The notes beneath the pieces were generated by a model. The model was given only the letters and a program-made list of their open reading frames with translations. It was not told the DNA's origin and did no database searches. Made by a program: the position numbers and the translations under genes. From Parahoeflea olei (lineage in GTDB: Bacteria; Pseudomonadota; Alphaproteobacteria; Rhizobiales; Rhizobiaceae), in the NCBI RefSeq assembly GCF_001703635.1, contig NZ_LQZT01000001.1, positions 421,150-485,149 of the forward strand: a stretch of 64,000 nucleotides of DNA. The letters are read 5' to 3'. Positions 1-9,341 of this stretch are shown here, in pieces; position 1 is the first letter of the stretch; the number at the start of each line of letters is the position of its first letter.

Positions 1-163
1 TCAACGTGGTCTTGCCGGCGCCGTTTTCGCCAAGCAGCGCCACCACCTCGCCGCGCCGGAGCGTGAGCGAGATCGCGTCATTGGCGACGAGCGCGCCAAA
101 TCTCTTGGTGATGCCCGAGAGGCGGAGAACCGTCTCCGCCTCCGGGCTCTGACTGGTGTCCAT
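1..163 (-). CDS. ABC importer ATP-binding protein, N-terminal part (runs off the window)
   Basis: Only the first 54 residues are present; the gene continues beyond base 1. The reading frame starts at ATG 163-161 and shows a typical ABC ATPase opening ([10 protein letters not shown]) followed by a Walker A motif GENGAGKTT. The start overlaps the stop of the upstream substrate-binding protein by one base (TGATG), so the two are translationally coupled. ATPases paired with BMP-family binding proteins usually carry two nucleotide-binding domains and drive uptake of nucleosides or related compounds. Which substrate is used here cannot be read from this fragment. Confidence 0.85.
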   Translation of the reverse strand, partial: MDTSQSPEAETVLRLSGITKRFGALVANDAISLTLRRGEVVALLGENGAGKTTL

Positions 164-1200
164 CAGTTGGACTTGGGCTCTTCGTCGTTGATCTCGACCA
201 CGAAGGAGCCGTCCTTGATCGCGGCTTCCCGCTCGGCGACCAGCTTGAGCGCCTCTTCCGGCACCTTGCCCTCGAAGGTTCCGAGCGGAGCGAGCGAAGA
301 GCCGCCTTCCTTCATGAAGGAATAGACGCCGTAGTTCTCGGCCTTGAACGTGCCGGCCTTGACCATCTCGATGGCGTGGTCGAGCGTCGGCTCGAAATGC
401 CACAGGGCGGAGGCCACCACGGTGTCGGGATAATCGGACTGCGTGTCGATCACGTTGCCGATCGCCAGCACGCCCTTTTCCTTGGCCGCATCGGACACGC
501 CGAAACGCTCCGCATAGAGGATGTCGGCACCACCGTCGATCTGGGCGAAAGCGGTTTCCTTGGCCTTTGGCGGATCGAACCAGGAACCGATGAAGGCCAC
601 CTGGAATTTGGCGTCCGGCGCTGTTTCCTTCACGCCGGCCATGAAGGCATGCATCAGGCGGTTGACTTCCGGGATCGGAAAGCCGCCGACCATGCCCATG
701 TTCTTCGACTTGGACATGGCGCCGGCGATGATGCCGGACAGGTAGGAGGCATCCTGGATGTAGTTGTCGAACACCGAGAAGTTCGGCACATCGTCCCGCG
801 GCATGAAGCTCGAGCCCATCAGAAACGCGGTCTCCGGATAGTCTGCGGCGACTTGCCGCGCGGCTTCCTCGACGCCGAAGACTTCGCCAATGATGAGATC
901 ATGGCCGGCCTCGGCATATTCGCGCATGACGCGCTCGTAATCGTTGTTGGAGGTGTTTTCGGAAAACACATACTCGATGTCGCCGCGCTCGACCGCGGCA
1001 TTGGCGGCCTTGTGAATGCGGCTCACCCATTGCTGTTCGACCGGCACGGTGTAGATGGCGGCCACCTTGACCGGGCCTTCGGCGCGGGCCTTGGCGAGGC
1101 CTCCGGGCAATGCGAGGGCCGCAGCCCCCGCAGCCGTCCCGGCCAGCATCTGGCGGCGGGTAAGCGAAGGGAAACGGCTGGATCTGGGGAATGTGGTCAT
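163..1200 (-). CDS. BMP-family ABC transporter substrate-binding protein
   Basis: A 345-residue exported binding protein. The N-terminus has a twin-arginine pair (LTRRQMLAG) followed by a hydrophobic alanine-rich stretch ending in AKARA, so Tat export to the periplasm is likely. The mature part resembles the BMP/PnrA-like family (basic membrane protein fold; nucleoside or purine uptake). The start at 1200 has a good ribosome-binding site (AGGAG, about 9 bases upstream). It is the first gene seen of an importer operon, followed directly by the ATPase; permease genes would lie outside the window. The ligand is unknown: BMP proteins bind nucleosides, but homologues may bind other small molecules. 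Confidence 0.85.
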   Translation of the reverse strand: MTTFPRSSRFPSLTRRQMLAGTAAGAAALALPGGLAKARAEGPVKVAAIYTVPVEQQWVSRIHKAANAAVERGDIEYVFSENTSNNDYERVMREYAEAGHDLIIGEVFGVEEAARQVAADYPETAFLMGSSFMPRDDVPNFSVFDNYIQDASYLSGIIAGAMSKSKNMGMVGGFPIPEVNRLMHAFMAGVKETAPDAKFQVAFIGSWFDPPKAKETAFAQIDGGADILYAERFGVSDAAKEKGVLAIGNVIDTQSDYPDTVVASALWHFEPTLDHAIEMVKAGTFKAENYGVYSFMKEGGSSLAPLGTFEGKVPEEALKLVAEREAAIKDGSFVVEINDEEPKSN

Positions 1201-1587
1201 GGCTGACGCTCCTGTTGAACGGTGAGGTATCTGAACCCGCCTTGTTTTTTATCAAACGTTAAAACGCGCCAACCCGCTTTGGCAACAGGAGTCGCGGACA
1301 CGGCGCACCGGAGCTGTGCACAAGTCGCCGGGCCGTCCGCCTGCCAGTGCCGGCCCCTGTGCCAGCCCTCGTGCCGGGCCCGGTTCCGGCCCGCGTTCCG
1401 CGCCTCGGGCAATCGTGTCCCGGCTGCCCGAACTTGCCCAGGTGATCGCGGCGGATTTGGTGGGCTGGTCGCTTCCAATCGGACGCATCAGACAGTAGAC
1501 AACAGGGCGGGAGGGGCGGTGATCGTCCCCATGACCTTGGATGCCGGCGCAAAGCCGGCCACTGTGAGCAAAAAGGACGCGACACAG
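1201..1587. other. Non-coding interval between divergent BMP operon and ackA
   Basis: 387 bases without a credible gene. The left end (1201-1265) is AT-rich for this genome and should hold the promoter of the minus-strand BMP operon. The middle (about 1330-1480) is very GC-rich and carries a degenerate 12-base tandem repeat. The right end holds the ackA ribosome-binding site. Open frames crossing it on both strands have no family resemblance and low-complexity Gly/Arg/Pro composition. Confidence 0.7.
1347..1406. repeat. Five degenerate 12-bp tandem repeats
   Basis: The bases 1347-1406 split into five consecutive 12-mers, GTGCCGGCCCCT, GTGCCAGCCCTC, GTGCCGGGCCCG, GTTCCGGCCCGC and GTTCCGCGCCTC. 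All begin GTKCC and are followed by a C-rich half. The array lies about 180 bases upstream of the ackA start. Its role is unknown: it could be a replication-slippage minisatellite or a multi-site protein-binding region. Confidence 0.6.
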
Positions 1588-2763
1588 ATGAGCGATAGCG
1601 CCTGCCCTGGCCTGCTGGCCCTCAACTGCGGTTCATCCTCGATCAAATACGCGGTTTTTGCGCCTGACATGCGGCGGACGCTTTCGGGGCTGGTCGAGGC
1701 CATCGGCAACGGTCAGGCGCCCAGGCTGGTGCGGCCCGGCGAACGGCCCGTGCCTTTCGGCGCTCCCGAACACACCCACAAGGACCTGCTCCCGAAACTG
1801 ATCGAGGAGATCATCCTGCCGCAGGCCGGCACGATCGCCGGTGTCGGCCATCGCGTGGTGCATGGCGGCGATCGCTTCCACGCGCCTGTCGCCATCGATG
1901 ACCGCAACCGGGCGGAGATCGCCGCGCTGTCGCCGCTGGCGCCGGGTCACCAGCCGCACAATCTGGCCGGGATCGACGCGGCCAAGGCGGCACTGCCCGG
2001 TGTGCTTCAGGTCGCCTGCTTCGACACGGCCTTCCATGCAAACGTGCCGGCGGTGCGCCGCGAGATGCCGCTGCCGCGCAGTTATGCCAAACAGGGCCTG
2101 ATCCGCTACGGATTTCACGGCCTGTCCTACGAGCACGTCGCCGACACCCTGCCCCGCCTCGGCCTCGCCGAGGGGCGCGTCGTCGCCTGCCACCTGGGCA
2201 ACGGCTCCTCGATCAGCGGCATGATCGACGGCGTCAGCCGCTGGACCTCGATGGGCTTCACCCCGCTCGACGGGCTGATGATGGGCCAGCGCCCTGGCAG
2301 GCTCGATCCCGGCGCCATGCTCTGGCTGCTCGAAGATTTCGCAGGCGACACCGCAAAGCTCAGTTCGCTGCTCTATCACAAATGCGGGCTTTCAGGCGTT
2401 TCCGGCATTTCCGGTGACATGCGCACCCTGCTTGCCAGCGCCGAAAGCGATGCCGCCTTTGCCGTCGAAATGTTCGTGGACCGGCTGGTCACGGAAATCG
2501 GCGGGGCGGCCGCCAGCCTGGGAGGGATCGATGCGCTGGTCTTCTCCGGCGGCATTGGCGAAAACGCAAGCCCGATACGCGCCATGGCGCTCTCGCGCCT
2601 GGCCTGGCTCGGCTTCACCCTCGATGCCGCAGCCAATGATGCCGGCGCCGAGCGTCTGACGACCGGCGACAGCCCCCGGCACGCCTATGTGGTCAAGGCC
2701 GACGAGGAAGTCGTGATCGCCACGGCCGTGGCCCAGATGCTGGGGCAGCACGTCGTGGCCTGA
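1588..2763 (+). CDS. ackA: Acetate kinase
   Basis: A 391-residue acetate/propionate kinase that interconverts acetate plus ATP with acetyl phosphate plus ADP in the cytosol. Recognised by the N-terminal phosphate-binding LNCGSSS motif, the mid-protein GYRFHG-like segment ([12 protein letters not shown]), the GQRPG...LDPG loop and the C-terminal [10 protein letters not shown] motif of the ASKHA fold. The start at 1588 was chosen because it places the conserved NCGSSS about 13 residues in, as in relatives, and an AAAGGA ribosome-binding site precedes it; the same frame is open upstream but without family similarity. No phosphotransacetylase or phosphoketolase gene is adjacent, so whether it makes or uses acetyl phosphate is not shown by context. 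Confidence 0.93.
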   Translation: MSDSACPGLLALNCGSSSIKYAVFAPDMRRTLSGLVEAIGNGQAPRLVRPGERPVPFGAPEHTHKDLLPKLIEEIILPQAGTIAGVGHRVVHGGDRFHAPVAIDDRNRAEIAALSPLAPGHQPHNLAGIDAAKAALPGVLQVACFDTAFHANVPAVRREMPLPRSYAKQGLIRYGFHGLSYEHVADTLPRLGLAEGRVVACHLGNGSSISGMIDGVSRWTSMGFTPLDGLMMGQRPGRLDPGAMLWLLEDFAGDTAKLSSLLYHKCGLSGVSGISGDMRTLLASAESDAAFAVEMFVDRLVTEIGGAAASLGGIDALVFSGGIGENASPIRAMALSRLAWLGFTLDAAANDAGAERLTTGDSPRHAYVVKADEEVVIATAVAQMLGQHVVA

Positions 2764-2875
2764 GCCCGGGCGCAGTCCTACGGATCCGAAAGTTCCGCCA
2801 AGTCCGACAAGGCCGCAACCTGCGGTCGGGAATCTGCATCTTGCGCTACCTGAATTTTCGGGGTCAAATCGCCCC

Positions 2876-4051
2876 ATGAGCCACCGGCAGCCCAGCTTCA
2901 CCCTTGGCGTCGAGGAGGAGTACCTGCTCGTCGACCGTGACACGCTTGAACTCGCCGCGGCGCCCGAGCGACTGATGGCCGATTGCGTGAAGGAGCTCGA
3001 GGACCAGGTCAGTCCGGAATTCCTGCAATGCCAGATCGAGGTCGGCACGCGCGTGTGCAGGACGGTGGCGGAAGCCGGGGCCGATCTCGCCCGGCTGCGC
3101 ACCGTGATCGCGCGCATCGCCGGCGAGCACGGGCTGGCGCCGCTGGCGGTTTCCTGCCACCCCTTTGCCGACTGGCACACCCAGCATTTCACCGACAAGC
3201 AGCGCTACCGGGAGCTCGAACGCGACCTGGGCAGCGTCGCGCGCCGCATGCTGATCTGCGGCATGCATGTGCATGTGGGTCTCGACGACGACGAAACCCG
3301 CATCGACCTGATGGCGCAGTTTCCCTATTTCCTGCCGCATCTGCTCGCGCTGTCGACCTCCTCGCCCTACTGGAAAGGCGACGACACGGGTTTGAACTCC
3401 TACCGGCTGACCGTGTTCGACAACCTGCCCCGCACCGGGCTGCCGCCGCGCTTCAGTTCCTGGTAGGAGTACCAGCGCTCGGTCCAGGTGATCATCGACA
3501 CCGGCCTGATCGAGGACAGTTCCAAGATCTGGTGGGACCTGCGCCCCTCGGCCCGGTTCCCGACGCTGGAATCGCGGATCTGCGATGTGTCGCCGCGGCT
3601 CGACGACGCGCTTGCGCTGGTGGCGCTCACGCAATCGATCATGCACATGCTCTGGCGGCTCAGCAGCATCAACCAACGTTGGCGCATCTACGACCGGTTC
3701 ATGGTGGGGGAGAACCGCTGGCGCGCCCAGCGCTACGGCTGCTCCAACGGGCTCATAGACTTTGCCCGCGGCGAGGTCGTCGATTTCTCCATCCTGCTCG
3801 AGGAGCTCATCGATCTCGTCAAGCAGGACGCGGACGCGCTTGGCTGCTCGCGCGAATTGTTCGCGACCCGCCGGATCGTGGAATCGGGCACCAGCGCCGA
3901 TCGGCAACGCTCGATCCATGCCCGCGCGATCGCCGCCGGCGCCAGCGCCAGCGAAGCCCGGAAAGAGGTGGTCCGCGCGCTGATCGCGGAATTCACCGAA
4001 GGCCTTCACGCCCACCTGCCGGGCGAGGCGAAACCGGCGCAGCCAGCCTGA
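2876..4051 (+). pseudogene. YbdK-type carboxylate-amine ligase (glutamate-cysteine ligase 2 family), interrupted by in-frame TAG
   Basis: The frame encodes a full-length (391-codon) member of the glutamate-cysteine-ligase family 2 (YbdK/EgtA-like), which joins a carboxylate to an amine using ATP. The N-terminal half has the [10 protein letters not shown] opening and the HVHVG segment; the C-terminal half has WWDLRPS and LESRICD, all family hallmarks. A single TAG at 3464-3466 (codon 197, in ...FSSW-stop-EYQ...) splits it without any frame change, and similarity resumes immediately after. It could be a real pseudogene, a sequencing error or a recoded amber codon. Both fragments alone would lack part of the active site. 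The likely ancestral codon is one substitution from TAG, for example CAG, AAG or GAG. Confidence 0.8.
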
Positions 4052-4070
4052 AGGCGCCTCCGCCGCGCCT
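4052..4070. terminator. Short hairpin between convergent genes
   Basis: AGGCGC and GCGCCT form a 6-bp stem around a 7-base loop, filling the 18-base gap between the YbdK-type frame (stop at 4051) and the RND permease (stop from 4070 on the minus strand). It has no T-run and is only a weak terminator candidate. Confidence 0.35.
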
Positions 4071-7000
4071 CAAGCCTTGACGGCGTCGCCCTCCGCGTCC
4101 GGCGCCTCGTCCACGGGCTTTTCGACCCGGAACACCGCCAGATACAGGGCCGGCGCGAAGAACAGCGTGATCAGCGTGCCGGCGATGATGCCGCCCATCA
4201 TCGCATAGGCCATCGGGCCCCAGAAGATCTGCCGCGAGATCGGGATCAGCGCGAGGCTCGCCGCCGCGGCCGTCAGCAGGATCGGCCGCGAGCGGGCATC
4301 GGAGGCGTGGAACACCGCGTCCCAGGCCGAAAGCCCGCCGGCGCGCAGCACTTCGATCTCGTCGATCAGGATGATCGAGTTGCGGATCAGGATGCCGACC
4401 AGCGCCAGAACGCCGAGGATCGCCACGAAGCCGAGCGGGGCGCCCGAGGGAAGCAGCGCGGCCACCACCCCGATCAGCCCGAGCGGCGCCACGCAGACCA
4501 CGACGAAGGCCAGCCGGAAGCTCTGCACCTGCATCATGATCAGCGTCAGCATGATCAGCAGCATCAGCGGTACCACCGCCACGATCGGCGCCTGGCTGTC
4601 GGCGCTTTCGGCCACCGATCCGCCGACCTCGATGCGGTAGCCGTCGGGAAGCCCTGCCGCGAAGGCGTTGACCTGATCGCGAAGCGCGGCAACCACTGTG
4701 GCGGGCTGGTCGTGCGTCGCAATCGCGGCCTTGACGGTGATGGTCGGCATGCGGCCGCGCTGGTTGATCACCGGCGGTTCGGTCTCGTAGCTGAAGGTCG
4801 CCACCGACCTGAGCGGAATCGTCACCGACCCGGACCCCGACAGCTGCAGCGTTTCGAGCGCCTGCACGGATTGCCGCGAGGCGGCATCGCCGCGCCCGAC
4901 GATGTCGACGAGATAGGAGCCATCGCGCAGCTGGGTGATGGTGGCGCCGTCATAGATGGCGTTCAGCGCCGCGGCGATGTCGCGCTGGGTGACGCCGAGC
5001 TGGCGCGCCTTGTCCTGGAGCAGGTTGACCCGGACCACGCGCGCAGGCTCGTTCCAGTCCATGATGATGCCTTCGAGCCGCGTGTCGGAGGCGACGAGGG
5101 CGGTCAGCGCCCGCGCGTGATCGCGCAACTGCTCGATGTCGGGACCGGAAATCCGGTACTGAACCGGCCGTCCCACGGGCGGGCCGATTTCGAGCAGCTT
5201 GATGAACACGTCGACACCCGGAAACTCGGTGGCGGCGGCTTCGGTGAGGTCAGCCCTGAGCGCGTCCCGCGCTTCCACCGAAGGGGTCTGGATGACGATC
5301 TGGCCGATATTGGGCGCCGGCGTTTCCACGTCATAGGCAAGCAGGAACCGCGGCGCGCCACGCCCGATATAGGAGGCAAAGTGCAGCACCCGGTCGTCGC
5401 CATCCAGGCGCTTTTCCATCCGCGCCATCTCGGCCGCGGTATCGGAAATCGTCGAGGTCTGCGCGAGCGTGAAATCGAGGATCAGTTCCGGCCGGTCGGA
5501 ACTCGGGAAGAACTGCTGCTCGACAAAACGCATCCCGAACACGGACACCGCAAACAGCGAAAGCGTGAGCCCGATGGTGATCCAGCGGTGCCCCATCGCG
5601 GCATCGAGCAGCGAGCGGAAGATCCGCCGCACGCGCCCGGGCTTGTCTGCGTGGTGCTGCATGGTCTTGGGCAGAAGGGTGACGCCCAGAAGCGGGGCGA
5701 ACAGCACCGCGACGATCCAGGAAATGAGCAGCGACACCGCGATGACGACGAACAGCGAGAAGGTGAATTCGCCGGCCGCCGAACTGTTCAGGCCGATCGG
5801 AATGAAGCCCGCCACCGTCACAAGGGTACCGGTGAGCATCGGGAACGCGATCGAGGTCCAGGCATAGGAGGCGGATTTGGTGAGGGAATCCCCCTTTTCG
5901 AGCCGCGAGATCATGGTCTCGATCGCGATCATCGCGTCGTCGACGAGCAGCCCAAGTGCGATGATGAGCGCGCCGAGCGAAATCCGCTGCAGCGTGAAGC
6001 CGGAGTAATCCAGGATCACGAAGGTGATGGCGAGAACCAGCGGAATGGTAAGCGCCACCACCAGCCCGGCCCTAAGCCCGAGCGAGATGAAGCTGACCGC
6101 GAGCACGATCAGCACCGCTTCGAGCAGCGCGCGCAGGAAATGCCCGACGGCGTCGTCCACCACTGCGGGCTGGTCGGCGACCTGGTGGATCTCGAGGCCG
6201 ATCGGCAGCTTGGCCTGGGCCTCGGCCATCACCGTCTCCAGCTCGGTGCCGAAATCAACGATGTTGGATCCCTGGCGCATGCCGACCGCAAGACCGACGG
6301 CCTCCTGGCCGTTGTAGCGGAACAGCGCGGCGGGGGGATCTTCATAGCCCTTGCGGACTTTGGCCACGTCGGTGAGGCGGAAGAACCGGTCGCCCACCCT
6401 CAGATTGATGTTTTCGAGGCTCTCGGAGCCCGAAAACTGGCCGCCGATCCGCACCATCACCCGCTCCGGGCCGGTATCGATGCCCCCGGAAGGCACGATC
6501 GCGTTCTGCGCCGACAGCGTCGCCTGCACTGCCTGCTGGTTGAGGCCAAGGGCGGCAAGCCGCTCGGTCGAGAATTCGAGATAGAGCACTTCGTCACGGG
6601 TTCCGAACAGCTCGACCTTGCCCGCATCCGGCAGCGCCTGGACCGAGCGGCGCACCGTCTCGGCATAGTCGCGCACCTCGCGCGGGGAAAACCCGTCGGA
6701 AGTGAACGCATAGAGATTGCCGAAGACGTCGCCGAAACTGTCGTTGAACTGGAAGCCCGAGAATTCCGAGGGAAAATCGCCGCGGATGTCATTCATCATG
6801 TTGCGCACCCGCTGCCAGATCAACGGCAGGTTGCGCGCCTTGGTCGAGGGCAGCAGATTGACATAGACGATGCTCTCCCCCGGACGCGTGACGGATTTGG
6901 TGTAGTCCAGCTCGTCGAGATCCTCGAGTTTCTTCTCGATCCGGTCGGTGACCTGCTCCAGCGTTTCGCGCGTATCCGCGCCCGGCAACGCGGCCGAGAT

Positions 7001-7147
7001 GATCATGGTCTTGATCGCGAAATTCGGGTCTTCCTCGCGGCCGACCGAGAAATAGGACAGGGCCCCCGCCGTCAGCGAGACGATCATCAGGAACCAGACC
7101 AGCGACCGGTGCTTGAGTGCCCAGTCGGAGAGATTGAAAGTCTTCAT
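4070..7147 (-). CDS. RND efflux transporter permease
   Basis: A 1025-residue inner-membrane proton-driven RND pump. It shows the RND plan of two repeats, each with one N-terminal helix, a large periplasmic loop and a block of five or six helices. The N-terminus (ALKHRSLVWFLMI...GREEDPNF) is typical of the hydrophobe/amphiphile branch. The paired aspartates of the proton relay are visible in LLVDDAMIAIE (about D403-D404). Its start overlaps the upstream adaptor stop by 4 bases. The substrate is unknown; drugs, solvents or metabolites are possible. No outer-membrane channel gene is adjacent, so a TolC-type partner must be encoded elsewhere. Confidence 0.9.
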   Translation of the reverse strand: MKTFNLSDWALKHRSLVWFLMIVSLTAGALSYFSVGREEDPNFAIKTMIISAALPGADTRETLEQVTDRIEKKLEDLDELDYTKSVTRPGESIVYVNLLPSTKARNLPLIWQRVRNMMNDIRGDFPSEFSGFQFNDSFGDVFGNLYAFTSDGFSPREVRDYAETVRRSVQALPDAGKVELFGTRDEVLYLEFSTERLAALGLNQQAVQATLSAQNAIVPSGGIDTGPERVMVRIGGQFSGSESLENINLRVGDRFFRLTDVAKVRKGYEDPPAALFRYNGQEAVGLAVGMRQGSNIVDFGTELETVMAEAQAKLPIGLEIHQVADQPAVVDDAVGHFLRALLEAVLIVLAVSFISLGLRAGLVVALTIPLVLAITFVILDYSGFTLQRISLGALIIALGLLVDDAMIAIETMISRLEKGDSLTKSASYAWTSIAFPMLTGTLVTVAGFIPIGLNSSAAGEFTFSLFVVIAVSLLISWIVAVLFAPLLGVTLLPKTMQHHADKPGRVRRIFRSLLDAAMGHRWITIGLTLSLFAVSVFGMRFVEQQFFPSSDRPELILDFTLAQTSTISDTAAEMARMEKRLDGDDRVLHFASYIGRGAPRFLLAYDVETPAPNIGQIVIQTPSVEARDALRADLTEAAATEFPGVDVFIKLLEIGPPVGRPVQYRISGPDIEQLRDHARALTALVASDTRLEGIIMDWNEPARVVRVNLLQDKARQLGVTQRDIAAALNAIYDGATITQLRDGSYLVDIVGRGDAASRQSVQALETLQLSGSGSVTIPLRSVATFSYETEPPVINQRGRMPTITVKAAIATHDQPATVVAALRDQVNAFAAGLPDGYRIEVGGSVAESADSQAPIVAVVPLMLLIMLTLIMMQVQSFRLAFVVVCVAPLGLIGVVAALLPSGAPLGFVAILGVLALVGILIRNSIILIDEIEVLRAGGLSAWDAVFHASDARSRPILLTAAAASLALIPISRQIFWGPMAYAMMGGIIAGTLITLFFAPALYLAVFRVEKPVDEAPDAEGDAVKA

Positions 7148-8199
7148 GGCGTCACCCGCGGGCCCACGGCCTGCCCTTCCGTGAGCGAATGAACGCCCTT
7201 GATTACCACCTCGTCGCCATCGGACAGGCCGCTTTCGATCACCACCAGCTCCTGCGCGGCTCCGCCGACCCTGACCGGCGTCAGCGACACCGTGTTCGTG
7301 CTGCGGTCGACTGTCCAGACCGCGGGCGGCTCGAGCAGGGCCGATCTCGGCAACACCATGCCGGACGCGCCGTCGACAGCCGGGCGGACATGGGCGAGCG
7401 CGCCGAGCCGGAATCCGTCCGGCGGCTGATCCATGCGCAAATGCAGGCGGAAGGTGCGGGTGGCCTGCTCCGCCACAGGGTCGATGCGGATCAGCACGGC
7501 CGCCGTTTCGATATCGGGGCGGGCAAGCAGGCTCGCGGTGAAACGGTCGCCGGTCTCGCGCAGGCCGGCTTCCGCCTCGGACACATCGATGACGATCTCG
7601 CGTTCTCCGACACCCGACAGCTTGAGAACCGCCTGGCCGGCCGACAGCGTGGCGCCCGGCTCGGCATAGACGTCGGTCACCACCCCGTCATAGGGCGCGG
7701 TGAGCGTCGCCAGATCCAGATTGTCGGCGGCCCGCGCCCGCGAGGCCTGGGCCTGGTCGAGCTGCGCCTGCGCCGAAACCAGCGCGCGTTCCGCATCCTC
7801 GAGCCTGGTGGCGCTGCCGACGCCGCGATCGGCAAGGGTCTTGGCACGATCGCGGGCGTCGGTCGCCGAGCGCAACTGCGCCTCGGCCACCGTTACGCCG
7901 GCATCGGCGGCGCGCAGGTCCGCATTGAGGTCCTGGGTGTCGAGACGTGCCAGGACATCGCCCTTCGCCACCACCTCGCCGACCTTCACCGGTCGGGCGG
8001 CGATGGTTCCGATCATCGGAAAGCCGAGCGCGGTTTCGGTGCGGGCGACGACGGTGCCGGTATAGCTCAGCGCCATGTCGCTGTGGGGGCCGACCAGCAC
8101 GGATACGACCGGGCGCAGCGCGGGCGCGGCGTCCCCATCCTGTCCTGCGGCGGCGGTCATGGTCAGGGCAAGGCCCACGAAAACGGCGAGAGCCCTCAT
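7144..8199 (-). CDS. RND efflux periplasmic adaptor subunit (second of two)
   Basis: A 351-residue membrane-fusion protein that bridges the pump and the outer-membrane channel. It has an N-terminal signal peptide (MRALAVFVGLALTMTAAAG), a split lipoyl/barrel-sandwich domain flanking an alanine-rich coiled-coil hairpin (roughly residues 90-165), and a C-terminal beta-barrel and membrane-proximal domain. Both gene junctions overlap by 4 bases (ATGA), upstream with the first adaptor and downstream with the permease, indicating tight translational coupling. It is distinct in sequence from the first adaptor rather than a recent copy. Confidence 0.88.
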   Translation of the reverse strand: MRALAVFVGLALTMTAAAGQDGDAAPALRPVVSVLVGPHSDMALSYTGTVVARTETALGFPMIGTIAARPVKVGEVVAKGDVLARLDTQDLNADLRAADAGVTVAEAQLRSATDARDRAKTLADRGVGSATRLEDAERALVSAQAQLDQAQASRARAADNLDLATLTAPYDGVVTDVYAEPGATLSAGQAVLKLSGVGEREIVIDVSEAEAGLRETGDRFTASLLARPDIETAAVLIRIDPVAEQATRTFRLHLRMDQPPDGFRLGALAHVRPAVDGASGMVLPRSALLEPPAVWTVDRSTNTVSLTPVRVGGAAQELVVIESGLSDGDEVVIKGVHSLTEGQAVGPRVTP

Positions 8200-9257
8200 T
8201 GTCCTGCCTCCACGCGCTGCACGACCCGTCCGGGATAGAGCAACTGCACGCCGGTGGTGACCACCAGGTCGCCCTCGGCGATGCCGCCATCAAGCAGGAT
8301 CTGCTCGGTGGTGTAGCGCTCGATCTCGACCTCCTGAAGCGTGACCTTCATGGTCTCCGGATCGACGCGCCAGACGGCAGGGCCCTTTGCCGAGGCACTG
8401 ATGGCGCTGTAGGGAAGGCTGATCCTGTCGGCCGCGGGCAGCGACACCGAGCCGCGAACGGGTTCGCCGAAATTCAGCCCCTCGGGCGGATTGAGAACAT
8501 GCACGGTCACCTCGACTGTGCCGGTTTCCGCGTTGATCAGGGGCGAGAGTTCCGTCACCTTCCCCTCGAAGGTGCTTTGCGGCCTGTCCAGACGGGAAAG
8601 CGAGATCGGCAGATCCCCCGGAGCCTCGATCAGCATGGCTTCCGGCACCTCGAAAACGGCCTCATATCCCTTGTCGAGCGCGAGTTCGACTGCGGTTTGG
8701 GCTGCCCCGATGATCTGCCCGGGCTCAACCAGCCGTCCCGTCACGGTCGAGGCGGAAGGCGCGCGCAACACGGTATCGGCAAGCGCTTTCCTGGCGCGGT
8801 CGCGATCGGCCTCCGCCTGTTCGAGCGCCCCTTCGGCGCTGCGCAGCGCATCCTCCGCGGCATCGCGCACGGCGCGTGTGGTCGCCCCGCTCTTCAGCAA
8901 CGCCTCGGCGCGCTCGAGATCTTCCACCGCCTGGACATGGTCGGCGCGCGCGGTGGTCAGTCCGGCCTCGGCGGTCCTGAGCGCCAGTTCCTGCTGGATC
9001 GAATCGAGCCGGGCCAGCGGCGCATCGGCCTCGACCTTCTGCCCGGCCTCCACCAGCACCTCGGTCACGCGCCCGCCGACGGGAAAGGCGGCAAGCACGG
9101 TTTCCTTCGGCCGGATCTCACCGGTCAGGGCATAGGATTGCTCCCCGGTGCTTTTCGCCGCGACCACGATGTCGACGATCAGCGGCTGCTCCGCATGCGC
9201 GGCGCTCGCCGTCATGGCCGACAGAAGCATTGACAAGAGGATGAGTGAAGCTCTCAA
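8196..9257 (-). CDS. RND efflux periplasmic adaptor subunit (first of two)
   Basis: A 353-residue membrane-fusion protein. The TTG start at 9257 gives a full signal peptide (MRASLILLSMLLSAMTASAAHA) and has an AGGA-type site upstream; a later ATG would shorten the signal. A barrel-sandwich hybrid domain surrounds a coiled-coil region rich in Ala/Glu/Arg (about residues 90-160), followed by the beta-barrel domain. It is the first gene of a three-gene efflux operon (adaptor, adaptor, permease). Two adaptors in one operon occurs in some RND systems where they form mixed hexamers; that role here is inferred from the arrangement only. No regulator is adjacent on this strand. Confidence 0.85.
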   Translation of the reverse strand: MRASLILLSMLLSAMTASAAHAEQPLIVDIVVAAKSTGEQSYALTGEIRPKETVLAAFPVGGRVTEVLVEAGQKVEADAPLARLDSIQQELALRTAEAGLTTARADHVQAVEDLERAEALLKSGATTRAVRDAAEDALRSAEGALEQAEADRDRARKALADTVLRAPSASTVTGRLVEPGQIIGAAQTAVELALDKGYEAVFEVPEAMLIEAPGDLPISLSRLDRPQSTFEGKVTELSPLINAETGTVEVTVHVLNPPEGLNFGEPVRGSVSLPAADRISLPYSAISASAKGPAVWRVDPETMKVTLQEVEIERYTTEQILLDGGIAEGDLVVTTGVQLLYPGRVVQRVEAGQ

Positions 9258-9341
9258 GGTGACATCCTGACCCGGTTCGACACGTAACCATTGCTACTAC
9301 CTCGCTTCCTAAAGAAAAAGGTTAAATGTCCCGTAGCGGCG

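Noticed and set aside
1347..1406. CRISPR array
   Set aside because: Units are 12 bases, directly adjacent, degenerate and without spacers.
1222..1587. N-terminal extension of acetate kinase
   Set aside because: The extension contains the degenerate repeat, has no family similarity and would push NCGSSS about 135 residues into the protein. ATG 1588 has a ribosome-binding site.
3464..3466. Pyrrolysine at the TAG in the YbdK-type gene
   Set aside because: No other sign of pyrrolysine use is visible and the ligase family has no such residue; pseudogene or base error is simpler.
4307..7192. A plus-strand open frame of about 961 codons opposite the RND permease
   Set aside because: Very rich in His/Arg/Gln/Glu as expected of an antisense shadow; the RND protein on the minus strand is clear.
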